Shown here: piece by piece, positions 18,035 to 27,658 of the stretch
Layout: each line of letters opens with the position of its first letter
Position numbering within the stretch: position 1 is the stretch's first letter
Source of the DNA: Bacteroidia bacterium
Lineage (GTDB): Bacteria > Bacteroidota > Bacteroidia > UKL13-3
Length of the DNA stretch: 56,677 nt
Direction: 5' to 3'
Assembly: GCA_021740845.1 (NCBI GenBank)
Contig: JAIOYZ010000027.1
Location: 1 to 56,677 of the forward strand
The notes under the pieces: generated by a model
The model's input: the letters and a program-made list of their open reading frames with translations, nothing else
Databases searched by the model: none
What the model was told of the DNA's origin: nothing
Made by a program: the position numbers and the translations under genes

Positions 18035-21000
18035 ATGAAAAAAAACCGCCTTTTTTCTTACCGAAATTTTGGTAGGAACTTAATCAAATTATTTTTGCTC
18101 TTTGTCTTAATTGGCAGTGGAGTTGAAACATTTGCTCAATCAGATGATTTTGAATCTGCAACTCTTGATACTGTGAAGTGGAAAGTGAGGAACAATTCAC
18201 ATCAAGGATTTATTATTAATGGGCCTTCTCCTTCTGGAAGTAAGCATTTAAGAGTAAATGGTGCAGGTAACGTTAGCCACAGCAACCATATGTACCAACA
18301 GTTTGCCCCTATAAACCCAAAGGAAATTTCTTGGTATGTTAAAATGGATACCGTTGCTGTTGGTGCAAGTGGGTATATTGTAGTTGGAGATTCAGCGTTG
18401 GCAACTAATAGCGGCGCATGTGTTGTTTTTGCATATATTAATACAACAGGTACTCCTTTAAATCCAGTTTTTACTGTTTTTGCAAATAGTACTGTATCAT
18501 ACAATCAGCCATATATAGTTGGAACTTGGCTCAAAGTGGAAGTAAAAAACATTAATTATACCACTAGAAGGTTTGAGTTATGGGTAAATGACACTTTAAG
18601 AAATGACACTTTTCCATTTAGAAGCCCCTCATTAAACAATGTTTCTTATGTTAGAACCTATACCCTATCAAATAGTTTAGTTTATAAATTAGACAAATTT
18701 GTTATTAAAAGCGTACCAGGTCTTTCAACAACGAGTCCTGCTAGCATTACAACCAACTCAGCCACTTTAGGCGGAAACGTTTTAGACTCAGGTGAAACCG
18801 CAACTAGTGAGCGCGGTATTGTTTATGGAACCGCTCCAAATCCTACCACTGCCAATACGAAGGTCCAAATAGGAAATGGTTTGGGGGCATTTTCGCAAAA
18901 TATTACGGGTTTAACCTCCAATACTAAATATTATGTTAGAGCATATGCTATAAATTTAGCTGGTACTGGTTATGGGCCAATGGATAGCTTTACAACTGCT
19001 GCTGGTATCTCCCCTTCTATTGCTGTAACAGGCACACTTAATACATTTACAAGCTGCTCTGGTTCGGTATCTGCAGTAGATAGTTTTACTTTTAGTGGAA
19101 GCAACCTTACCGGTAATATAGCCATAAGTACTCCTTCTGGATTTGAAATTTCAACTTCTCCAACATTAGGCTTCGGAAACAATTTGTTCTTTAGCAGGGT
19201 TTCGGATTCAGTGGCTACAACTAAAATTTACGTCCGCTTAAATAGCAGTGCCACAGGTAACCCAACTGGAAATATTTCTTTTACATCAACAGGTGCCACC
19301 ACACAAACATTGGCCGTTAGTGGTACAGTAAATCCAGCTTCAGCACCAACAATTACATTTCATCCAGTGGTAAGGACTATTACTACTGGTACTTCTTTTT
19401 CTATTCCATACACAGCTATAAGTGGTAATTCTCATAAATTTTCAGTATTTTCAAGTAATCCACTTCCTCTTGCAGGATTCTCTGATTTAATAGACGCTGC
19501 TGTGGAGCCTAGTCAATTAATCGTCAATATTCCTGTAAGCCTAACGAATGCCTATAATTTTACATTAAGATTAAAGGATACAGTGTCAGGTTGCACAAGC
19601 AATATTTACCCATTTCAATTAGCTGTTCATGAAGTACCTGCTGCCCCACAATTAACCGTAACAACGGTACCACCAGTTGATGTAAGTAATGGACAGGCAG
19701 GAATAACATTCAATGTGCACGCAAAAGATACGGTTACCATTACAGGAATAAGCTTGGCAGCAGCAATTGGAACAATTACAGATCTTAAGGTTTGGTATAA
19801 AAAATCGGCTATTAATGGTACTCCGTCCTTTGGTACCAGCAATGGATGGATTCTGGTTGATAGCGTTCCTTCAATTATTATAGACTCAATTTACGATTAT
19901 CCAAACTTAAAATCCATCCCCTTGAGTTTTGGCATTGTAATACCTAAGGGTGATACTTTCGGTATTTTTCTTACAGCAACCAGTGGTAATCTAAAATATA
20001 AAACATTTGTAACTGGCACACAAAGTAATTTTACAGACTCTACTATAACCATTCGCACGGGTACCAATGAGGGTTATGGCGTTGCCTTGAATAATGGCTT
20101 ATTCTCATTCCGACAATTTCCGGGCAGTGTTACTTATGTAAAAGGCGCTAACTTGCCACCTACTATAAATAACAACACCATTGCAGCTGCGCAATCTATT
20201 TGCTCAGGTACAACAGCCAATACTTTAATAGGCAGCACGCCAACAGGTAGTAGTGGTTATAATTATTCTTGGTTAAAATCTACCACATCTTCCTCGGCTG
20301 GTTTTGGAACTGCCTCTGGCAAAAATGATAGCATTCATTATACACCAGGTATCCTTACGCAAACCTCGTGGTATAAAAGAGTTGTAAATGCCGGCACTAA
20401 TACAGATACTTCTGCTGCAATTGAAATTACTGTAAATGCATTACCTACCATCTCAGTTGGAAGCATCAATTCTGTTTTAGCAACAGCTACTTCATTTAAC
20501 ATTACTTATTCTTCAACAACCGGTTCACCAAACCAATATAGCATTGTAACGGGCACCCCTAATGCCATGCCTTCTTTTGCTGCGGTTAACAATGCCACAT
20601 TAAGTTCAAGCCCAATTAGCGTTACTATACCTGCTAGTGTTGCCAATGTTTATAATTTTAATCTAACCGTTAAAAATACCACAACAGGTTGTATCAGTTC
20701 AGCAATTCCATTAGCATTAACTGTTAATAATCCTGAACCTACAATTTCAATAAGTGGCACAATGGGAACTTTTGCTGCGTGCAGTGGTTCACCTTCTGCA
20801 ATTGATAGTATTACAGTAAGTGGTACTTACCTAACGGCAAACATTAGCATGAATGCGCCTACAGGATTTGAAATTTCAACAGACGCAACAACAGGTTTTG
20901 GAAACAGTTTATCATTAACCCAAAGTGCTGGTTCGGTTGGTGCTACTAAAATATATGTTCGTTTAAGTAGCAGTGCAACTGGCAGTCCATCAGGAAATAT

Positions 21001-22402
21001 AGTTCTTTACAGCAGTGGAGATAACTCTGCAGTTGTGGCGGTTAGTGGAACGGTTAATCCTATTCCAACAATTACACTTGGCACCATTGCCAATGTTTTA
21101 CCAAGTGCAACTTCATTTGATCTAATTTATGTAGCAACAACTGGCAGCCCTAATCAATATAGCATAGTAACTGGCACTCCTACTGCTATGCCTTCATTTG
21201 CTGCGGTTAACAATGCCACATTAGGTTCAAGCCCAATAAGTGTAACTATTCCTGCTAGTACGGCCAATATGTATAATTTTATTTTGACCACCAGAAATAG
21301 CTTAACAGGTTGTTCTAGTGCTAATGTTCCATTTACTGTTACGGTACAAAATCCAGAAATTTCTAATAATACAATTAGTGGTAATCAGGTAGTATGTTCA
21401 GGTGCCTTGCCTGCTAGTATTATAGGTAGTATTGCAGATGGTGGCACACCACCTATTCAATATCTATGGATTAGTTCAACAACGGATTCGGTAAATGGCT
21501 TTGGTTCTGCCAACGGTATTAATAATCAAAGTGACTATATGCCTGCAGTTACTCTGCAAAAAACATGGTTAAGAAGAATTGCTTTTGATGCCAATTATAC
21601 TGATACTTCTAACGCTGCACTAATAGATGTTAAATCCAACCCTGCAAAACCAGTAATAAGCATACAAGCAGCTAGTCCAATTTGCCAAGGAGCAGAATAC
21701 CTTAACTTTGGTGCTGCTACCGAAGCTCCATCTGGAGTGACTTATACTTGGACAGCAGAGAATGCCATAGTTTATGCGCAAGGAAGTACAAAACAATATG
21801 CTTTGGTAAGCTTCCCTAACTCGGGAACTGCTGTAGTAATTTTGACTGCTAACCAAAATGGTTGCACAAACGATACTCAAGTTACATACACCGTTTCGGC
21901 GGAAAATGCACCAATTGCTAGAGTTAGGTACTTTAATAAAAACTTTGTTTGTGAAGCCAATTTGGTAAACAAATACCAGTGGGGTTATGATATGCAACCA
22001 AGTTTAGAAGGCGCTTCTATCAACGGAGAAATAAATCAAAATTATTATAATGCTTCACCAGAATTTGGCTCTAAGAATTACTGGGTAATTTCTTCAACCG
22101 GTACTTGCTACCAAAAAACCTATTATAACCAACCGCTTTCCTTACAACCAATCAATCAGAATTCAATTGCATTAATGGTTTATCCAAACCCTGTTGACAA
22201 TCAATTATTGGTTCAAGCAAAAGGAGCAAAAGGCTCAATGCAGGTTCAGGTTTTGGATATGCATGGAAAAATTTGTCAAGAGGTATTTTCGGTTCAAACC
22301 GAAACTACTGTAAACATGGACGGATTGGCACCGGGTGTTTATTTAGTTAGATGTGTTTTAGAAAATGATATGATTGTAAACACCAAAGTTGTAAAAAATT
22401 AA
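18035..22402 (+). CDS. Large T9SS type A sorting domain adhesin with internal repeats
   Basis: 1455 residues. Signal peptide with long n-region (1-35, ending FAQ). Residues ~36-230 are a LamG/concanavalin-like domain, ~232-325 an Fn3 domain similar to the last Fn3 of the neighbouring type B adhesin. Two repeat types then alternate: one with SGFEISTSPTLGFGN and SSATGNPTGNISF (about residues 330-430 and 905-1010), one with TTGSPNQYSIVTGTP (about 800-900 and 1010-1110). Further Ig-like segments follow and the last ~75 residues (VYPNPVDNQLLV to NTKVVKN) are a T9SS type A sorting domain. An exported surface adhesin or matrix component; ligand unknown. The OmpA gene begins 13 bases downstream. Confidence 0.88.
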   Translation: MKKNRLFSYRNFGRNLIKLFLLFVLIGSGVETFAQSDDFESATLDTVKWKVRNNSHQGFIINGPSPSGSKHLRVNGAGNVSHSNHMYQQFAPINPKEISWYVKMDTVAVGASGYIVVGDSALATNSGACVVFAYINTTGTPLNPVFTVFANSTVSYNQPYIVGTWLKVEVKNINYTTRRFELWVNDTLRNDTFPFRSPSLNNVSYVRTYTLSNSLVYKLDKFVIKSVPGLSTTSPASITTNSATLGGNVLDSGETATSERGIVYGTAPNPTTANTKVQIGNGLGAFSQNITGLTSNTKYYVRAYAINLAGTGYGPMDSFTTAAGISPSIAVTGTLNTFTSCSGSVSAVDSFTFSGSNLTGNIAISTPSGFEISTSPTLGFGNNLFFSRVSDSVATTKIYVRLNSSATGNPTGNISFTSTGATTQTLAVSGTVNPASAPTITFHPVVRTITTGTSFSIPYTAISGNSHKFSVFSSNPLPLAGFSDLIDAAVEPSQLIVNIPVSLTNAYNFTLRLKDTVSGCTSNIYPFQLAVHEVPAAPQLTVTTVPPVDVSNGQAGITFNVHAKDTVTITGISLAAAIGTITDLKVWYKKSAINGTPSFGTSNGWILVDSVPSIIIDSIYDYPNLKSIPLSFGIVIPKGDTFGIFLTATSGNLKYKTFVTGTQSNFTDSTITIRTGTNEGYGVALNNGLFSFRQFPGSVTYVKGANLPPTINNNTIAAAQSICSGTTANTLIGSTPTGSSGYNYSWLKSTTSSSAGFGTASGKNDSIHYTPGILTQTSWYKRVVNAGTNTDTSAAIEITVNALPTISVGSINSVLATATSFNITYSSTTGSPNQYSIVTGTPNAMPSFAAVNNATLSSSPISVTIPASVANVYNFNLTVKNTTTGCISSAIPLALTVNNPEPTISISGTMGTFAACSGSPSAIDSITVSGTYLTANISMNAPTGFEISTDATTGFGNSLSLTQSAGSVGATKIYVRLSSSATGSPSGNIVLYSSGDNSAVVAVSGTVNPIPTITLGTIANVLPSATSFDLIYVATTGSPNQYSIVTGTPTAMPSFAAVNNATLGSSPISVTIPASTANMYNFILTTRNSLTGCSSANVPFTVTVQNPEISNNTISGNQVVCSGALPASIIGSIADGGTPPIQYLWISSTTDSVNGFGSANGINNQSDYMPAVTLQKTWLRRIAFDANYTDTSNAALIDVKSNPAKPVISIQAASPICQGAEYLNFGAATEAPSGVTYTWTAENAIVYAQGSTKQYALVSFPNSGTAVVILTANQNGCTNDTQVTYTVSAENAPIARVRYFNKNFVCEANLVNKYQWGYDMQPSLEGASINGEINQNYYNASPEFGSKNYWVISSTGTCYQKTYYNQPLSLQPINQNSIALMVYPNPVDNQLLVQAKGAKGSMQVQVLDMHGKICQEVFSVQTETTVNMDGLAPGVYLVRCVLENDMIVNTKVVKN

Positions 22403-22415
22403 TTCGCCTAATAGT

Positions 22416-24158
22416 ATGAAAACGATAAAAATATCAATAGCTCTTATATTGCTCTTTGCAGGTTTAACTATAAATGCACAAGACAATAGCAAAAAGGATT
22501 ATGATGCAAGTATGCCCAGTTGGTTTATTGGTGGCAATTTGCGTTTGGGAACTCAGTTTATTTCTGCCAATCAAAACAATTGGTCGAGCATGTATTTAAA
22601 TTCGCTTAACACCAATATAGGCGAAGTAGATGCAAGCAAGGGACTTAATTATGGATTGGATTTAACTCTTGGTTATTTCTTCGGATCCAAGAAGAATTTT
22701 GGTCTAGGAACTGGACTTCAATTTGTGAGTCAGCGCTACCAATTAAATGTAGAAAAGTTTGCTTTAGAATACCAATCTACAGATAATTTTGGTAGTACGT
22801 TTAGACAAGGGTTAAGAGCTTCCAATGGAATTGAAGAGAAGCTAATAGCTAAAAGTTTGGGCTTACCTGTTTTGTTGTTGTACAAAAAACAACTTAACGA
22901 TCGCTGGGGATTTAATGTGGATTTAGGGCTTGTATTTAATTTATGGTCTAAGACAACCTATACCGCCCAATCTAATTTTGATTACGAAGCAATTTATGCT
23001 TTTGATGGAAATGGCAACCCAATTTTTGACCCAAATTCTGAACCTAACGCAGACGATTGGTTAATTACCAAAGCACATTACGAAAAGGTAAATACAGATG
23101 GTAATGTAAACAATTATTTTGAAGGCCTGTACCAACAAGGATACAATGTAGGTTTGGGAGTTAATCCAGATAAAAAAGAAGGCGATGTAAAAAATTATAC
23201 CCTTCAAACTTCCTTCTTTATTCAGCCAGGTATTAGCTATAGAATTAAACCTAACTTGGCTTTGCATGGTCAAATAGCTTACCGCAGATTGGTAGTTGAG
23301 CATGGCAATAGCAGTGCTTATAGAATTACAGATAAGCGTGGAGATTACCAAACTATGAGTGATGGATTGAGCACAAGTACACAAGGATTGCTGAGCTTTT
23401 CTGCTGGAATTCGGTATTATTTTGGTTCAAGCAAACCAAAACCTGCTCCTGATCCTGCACCAGTGCCAGCACCACCAGTAGTAACTGAGCAACCTAAGCC
23501 AGAGCCTGTAGTAGTTAAGCCAGCACCAAAACCTGACCCTGCAAAGGAAAAAGTATTGGTTAAGGTTAAATTACTAGATGAAAAATATGGCAAACCAGTA
23601 CCAGGAAATATCCTAATTAAAAAGGGTGATTCGGTAGTTTTCAATGGGGTGGCAGATGCTTCTGGATTAAGCAATTTCTATCTTGATCCAGGAAGTTATG
23701 CGGTAGGTGTAACTGCCAAAGGATATATTCCAGCGGAAGAAAGTTTAAATCTCCTTACCTCTCAAAAAGGAACCACAAAGGTGATTGAATTAACACAACC
23801 AAAAATTGAAAAAGGATTGGTGTTTAAAGTGAAGGCCGTTAACTTCGAAACAGGTTCGGATCAATTAACAGCTTCGTCGTATGACATTTTAAATAATATG
23901 GCGGCCATGTTAAAGGAATATCCTCAAATGGTAATAGAAGTTGCTGGACATACAGATAATGTAGGTGATGATAAATTAAACTTGGCCTTATCTCAAAAAC
24001 GTGCAGATTCTGTAAAAGCTTATTTAACAAGCAAAGGTGTTAATGCAAAACAAGTGACTGCAAAAGGGTATGGAGAAAGCAAACCAATTGCTGACAACAC
24101 AACTGAAGAAGGTAAACTTAAGAACAGAAGAGTTGAATTCTCCGTATTGGAGTTTTAA
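22416..24158 (+). CDS. Outer-membrane beta-barrel protein with C-terminal OmpA domain
   Basis: 580 residues. Signal peptide 1-22 (ending NAQ). Residues ~30-345 have amphipathic strand patterns of an outer-membrane beta-barrel (PorT-like) ending GIRYYFGSS. A Pro/Lys/Glu-rich linker (~348-385) leads to a PEGA-like domain (~388-462) and an OmpA peptidoglycan-binding domain (~470-580) with GHTDNVGDD and LSQKRADSV. From the PEGA domain onward it is clearly paralogous to the protein at 11612-13123, but the N-terminal barrel is of a different type. It follows the 18035 adhesin by 13 bases, so the pair forms an operon that likely builds an anchored surface structure. Confidence 0.88.
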   Translation: MKTIKISIALILLFAGLTINAQDNSKKDYDASMPSWFIGGNLRLGTQFISANQNNWSSMYLNSLNTNIGEVDASKGLNYGLDLTLGYFFGSKKNFGLGTGLQFVSQRYQLNVEKFALEYQSTDNFGSTFRQGLRASNGIEEKLIAKSLGLPVLLLYKKQLNDRWGFNVDLGLVFNLWSKTTYTAQSNFDYEAIYAFDGNGNPIFDPNSEPNADDWLITKAHYEKVNTDGNVNNYFEGLYQQGYNVGLGVNPDKKEGDVKNYTLQTSFFIQPGISYRIKPNLALHGQIAYRRLVVEHGNSSAYRITDKRGDYQTMSDGLSTSTQGLLSFSAGIRYYFGSSKPKPAPDPAPVPAPPVVTEQPKPEPVVVKPAPKPDPAKEKVLVKVKLLDEKYGKPVPGNILIKKGDSVVFNGVADASGLSNFYLDPGSYAVGVTAKGYIPAEESLNLLTSQKGTTKVIELTQPKIEKGLVFKVKAVNFETGSDQLTASSYDILNNMAAMLKEYPQMVIEVAGHTDNVGDDKLNLALSQKRADSVKAYLTSKGVNAKQVTAKGYGESKPIADNTTEEGKLKNRRVEFSVLEF

Positions 24159-24171
24159 TTTAAATTGAAAT

Positions 24172-24209
24172 AAAAAATAGCTGTCATCTTTGGTGACAGC
24201 TATTTTTTT
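24172..24209 (+). terminator. Intrinsic terminator
   Basis: Stem TAGCTGTCA (24178-24186) with TGACAGCTA (24194-24202), seven-base loop, then a run of seven T. It follows the adhesin-OmpA operon. Confidence 0.92.
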
Positions 24210-24324
24210 CTGAATAATCTGCCACAGAATTGTATTGCTTATCTCAAAATAGGTCAACCTAAATAATTTATTACTATTTCAATAATTTGTTTTTATATTG
24301 TTATAAAAAACAATCCTATTATTT

Positions 24325-26346
24325 ATGGAGCATATAAATTTTACTTTTTTTACAAATAGGTTGGCCTTAATCTTCTTATTATCTATATCGGTATTTTCTT
24401 GCACCCAAAATCCAAAAGCTGAACCAAAACCATGGCACCACAAAGAGGTGATGCCGCAGAAATTGAAATGGTTTTTAAATTCAGACAATTACACCGATAG
24501 CAATTATATTGGGAGATTTCAATCCTATTATTCTCAGTTTTTAGAGGAAGGCCATACAGATTCTGCCTTATTTTGTTTGTTGGTTTATGGTGAAATGATT
24601 GACCAAAATTATTTGTACGATACCTTTTACCTAAAAACAGCCATAAATCATTTAAATCGGTTTGAACCAAACTCGGAAGTTCCTGGTGAATTGACGAAGC
24701 TCTATTATTATATTGGCTCCCAATACGAATCAAATTCGGATTATGACTTGGCGATTGACTGGTATAATAAAGGTATTGAAAACCCACTGGCTTTGCCAAA
24801 AACTAAGATACGTTGCAAAGGAATGTTGGCTCAAATTTACAATGAATTAAATAAGCCAGAAAAAGCATTGGAATTGCAATTGGAAAGATTGAACTATTAC
24901 GAAAAGGAAAAGGATACAGTAAATATTGGTGTAGCCTATATAAGTATTGCTGGTGTATATAATGTACTTAATGCGCACCAACTAGCATTAGATTATAGTC
25001 TGAAAGCCATCAAATATTCTAGGTTAAAAAATGATACCAATACATTAATTCCATATATCACCAATTATATTACCTACAAGAAAAACAGTGAAACTGAATT
25101 CAAAATTACTGAGGAAATCTTAGAATATCAAAGGGAATTAAATGCTATTTGTGCCTCCTATAGCCGCCTTAGTCCGTACAACGAATATGTTAGACTAGAT
25201 ATTAATTTTGATATTTACTATAAACAAAAAAATTGGGATAGTGTTAGATCCACCCTCAATCAGTTACATGAAGTAAACCGAGTTTTAAATAATCCTTCTT
25301 TTATAAGACAAACTAAATATTTGGAATACAGATATAATAGCCATAGAGGGGTGGAAATAAAAAACACCAAAGAGATGGAAGAAATTGCCAAAAATTACGA
25401 GGAGCGAGACATGCTTTGGGAAGCAAGAGGAGCCTTTATTAATTTATATGAATATGAAAGGAAAAGGCAAAATTATGAAAAGGCATTGGACCATTTTGAT
25501 AAAATATACGACATAGAAGTTGAATGGGTGCGGGCAAATACAAAAGGACAGATTTATGAAATGGACGTAAAATACCAAACTGAGAAGAAAAACCAGGAGA
25601 TTTTAATTCAAGCAGAACAGCTAAAAATTAAGCAAAGAAATATTATCCTGCTGCTTACCACTCTTATTATTATTGCCCTTTCCTTTTTGGTTTATTACTT
25701 ATGGCAGAAAGAAAAGTCGATTGCGGAAAAACGAAAATACGAATCTCAATTCACACAAAAATTAATGGAAAATACAGAAGAAGAAAGAATGCGCATCGCA
25801 AAAGACTTGCATGATAGTGTGGGTCACGAATTGCTAAGCATAAAAAATGCCCTTTCCAATAAACTTCAATTTACTGAAGAAAAAATAGACCATATCCTAG
25901 CTGAGGTAAGAGAAATTAGTAGAAATCTATTCCCGGTTATGTTTGAGGAAATAGGCCTAAAAATAAGTGTTGAACAATTGGCAGAAAGTATTTTCAATAC
26001 CGATAATTTATATGTGAGTCACGATGTAAATTATATTGCTGGTACCCTAGATGTAAAATCGGAATTGCAGGTTTACCGCATTATCCAAGAAGCTTTAAAC
26101 AATACTAGAAAATATGCGCAAGCTAAATCAGCAAAAATTTCTATTCAACAAACCAAGAACTTTATCACTATTGAAATAAAAGACAATGGAAAAGGCTTTG
26201 ACGTAATGGAAGTTTTAAAATCAGGCAAGTCATTTGGCTTGCTAGCTATCAACCAAAGAAGTAAGGCCCTTAAAGCAAGTGTGGCTACAGAATCAAATTC
26301 AAAAGGAACTACCATTTCTTTAGAAATCCCTATCAAGAATGTATAA
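24325..26346 (+). CDS. TPR-containing sensor histidine kinase (HisKA_3 type)
   Basis: 673-residue two-component kinase. The N-terminus (FLLSISVFSC) resembles a lipoprotein signal, implying an exported sensor region. Residues ~110-400 are tetratricopeptide-like helical repeats; a single membrane segment lies at ~439-459; a coiled linker leads to the dimerisation box EERMRIAKDLHDSVGHELL with phospho-acceptor H496, then the ATPase domain with N-box QEALNNTRKYAQA and G-box DNGKGF. This is the NarX/DesK-like class. Its stop overlaps the regulator gene start by eight bases, so the two are translationally coupled and form one system. The stimulus is unknown; the preceding adhesin operon is a possible target. 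Confidence 0.92.
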   Translation: MEHINFTFFTNRLALIFLLSISVFSCTQNPKAEPKPWHHKEVMPQKLKWFLNSDNYTDSNYIGRFQSYYSQFLEEGHTDSALFCLLVYGEMIDQNYLYDTFYLKTAINHLNRFEPNSEVPGELTKLYYYIGSQYESNSDYDLAIDWYNKGIENPLALPKTKIRCKGMLAQIYNELNKPEKALELQLERLNYYEKEKDTVNIGVAYISIAGVYNVLNAHQLALDYSLKAIKYSRLKNDTNTLIPYITNYITYKKNSETEFKITEEILEYQRELNAICASYSRLSPYNEYVRLDINFDIYYKQKNWDSVRSTLNQLHEVNRVLNNPSFIRQTKYLEYRYNSHRGVEIKNTKEMEEIAKNYEERDMLWEARGAFINLYEYERKRQNYEKALDHFDKIYDIEVEWVRANTKGQIYEMDVKYQTEKKNQEILIQAEQLKIKQRNIILLLTTLIIIALSFLVYYLWQKEKSIAEKRKYESQFTQKLMENTEEERMRIAKDLHDSVGHELLSIKNALSNKLQFTEEKIDHILAEVREISRNLFPVMFEEIGLKISVEQLAESIFNTDNLYVSHDVNYIAGTLDVKSELQVYRIIQEALNNTRKYAQAKSAKISIQQTKNFITIEIKDNGKGFDVMEVLKSGKSFGLLAINQRSKALKASVATESNSKGTTISLEIPIKNV

Positions 26347-26962
26347 AATTGTTGTAGCCGACGATCATCCAATTACCTTAATGGGTACGGAGGCATATTT
26401 AAAAGAATTGAACCACAAGGTAATTGGCTCCTTCCACAATGGCGTGAGTTGTTCCAATGGCATTCTTACACTATTACCCGACTTAGCCGTTATAGATGTG
26501 AGCATGCCGGGCATGAGTGGATTGGAAATTTTGGCACTTGTGAAAGCAAGAAAGCTAAAAACCAAAATCATTCTTTTAACCATGCATAGAGAAATGTCGG
26601 TATTGTACAAAGCCAAAGAATTTAATTGCGATGGCTATGTTTTAAAAGACAATGCCCACAACGAACTTACAGATTGCATAGAAGCTGTAATGAAAGGAGA
26701 AATTTATGTTAGTCCGTTATTAACAGAAAGTTTTATCATAGATAAGCAACCAGAAAGAACAGATTTGTTGGACCAATTAACCCAAACAGAAAGAAAGGTA
26801 ATTGAGTTAGTATCTGAACAAAAAACCAATGCCGAAATTGGCACTTTTCTTTTTATAACAGATAAAACTGTAGAATCTCACAAACGCAATATTTGCCAAA
26901 AGCTAAACATCCCCAAAGGCAAAAACGGACTCCTCATCTGGGCCATGAAGAATTTGAAATGA
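26339..26962 (+). CDS. NarL/FixJ-type response regulator
   Basis: 207 residues. Receiver domain 1-120 with acidic D8-D9, phospho-acceptor D53 (LAVIDVSMPG) and Lys103 in YVLKDNA. LuxR-type helix-turn-helix at ~142-200 (LTQTERKVIELVSEQKTNAE, then TDKTVESHKRNI). It should bind DNA as a dimer when phosphorylated by the overlapping upstream kinase. It ends the operon and precedes a repeat-rich gap. Confidence 0.93.
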   Translation: MYKIVVADDHPITLMGTEAYLKELNHKVIGSFHNGVSCSNGILTLLPDLAVIDVSMPGMSGLEILALVKARKLKTKIILLTMHREMSVLYKAKEFNCDGYVLKDNAHNELTDCIEAVMKGEIYVSPLLTESFIIDKQPERTDLLDQLTQTERKVIELVSEQKTNAEIGTFLFITDKTVESHKRNICQKLNIPKGKNGLLIWAMKNLK

Positions 26963-27658
26963 AAATTGCCATTTAGCAGGAATTTGTCTTTGGGTGTTGG
27001 TCTTTTTTGGTATTTGGGTGCTGGTCTTTAGTCTTTAGTAGTTAGTTATTTTTGAACCAAGTAGAGTCCATTTCTAATTTTTAAACTCAAAACTTAACAC
27101 TTAAAACTCATAACTCTCCTGCCTCTAGCAGCTGGCACCTGGCACCTAGCAGGGATTTTGCTTATTTCTGGATTCCCGCCTGAATCTCCATCGGTCAATC
27201 TGGATTCTGGATTCTGGATTCTTTCTTCACTTAAAACTAAGAAAAAGGTCTTTGGGTTTTAGTCTTTGGTCTTTAGTAGTTTTGGCTGGCGAAAGTTAGC
27301 TGTTGGCTTTAGTTATTTTTGAACCAAGTAGAGTACATTTCTGATTTTTAAACTTAAAACTCTCCTGCCTCTAGCAGTTGGCACCTGGCACCTAGCAGGG
27401 ATTTTGCTTATTTCTGGATTCCCGCCTGAATCTCCATCGGTCAATCTGGATTCTGGATTCTGGTTTCTGGATTCTGGATTCTTTCTTCACTTAAAACTAA
27501 GAAAAAGGTCTTTGGGTTTTGGTCTTTGGTAGTTCTTGATATTGACCAGGCCTAAAATTGGTTGTCATATTTTATCCAATTTCCATTTTTTATTTGGTTC
27601 AGACCGAAATAATAAAATGATTTTTATTGAAAGATAAGGTAGCCATATGAGGTGTATT
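26963..27658. other. 696-bp repeat-rich gap between convergent genes
   Basis: No gene. Almost the entire gap is made of short-word repeats: GGTCTTTGGTCTTTAG-like, ACTTAAAAC-like, GCTGGCACCTGGCACC and CTGGATTCTGGATTC words. The variant motif GGTTCAGACCGAA is at 27592. No clear terminator hairpin was found for either flanking gene. Confidence 0.65.
27044..27535. repeat. Tandem duplication of a ~230-bp block, 267-bp period
   Basis: The block starting AGTTATTTTTGAACCAAGTA at 27044 reappears at 27311 in the same order (CTCTCCTGCCTCTAGCAG, GATTTTGCTTATTTCTGG, CCATCGGTCAATC, CTGGATT repeats, CACTTAAAACTAAG) with small indels. A third, shorter copy of its first ~50 bases starts at 29896. Confidence 0.88.

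Noticed and set aside
27044-27535. Tandem 267-bp block as a CRISPR or mobile element
   Set aside because: No spacer-repeat pattern, no coding sequence and no terminal inverted repeats; built of degenerate short words.
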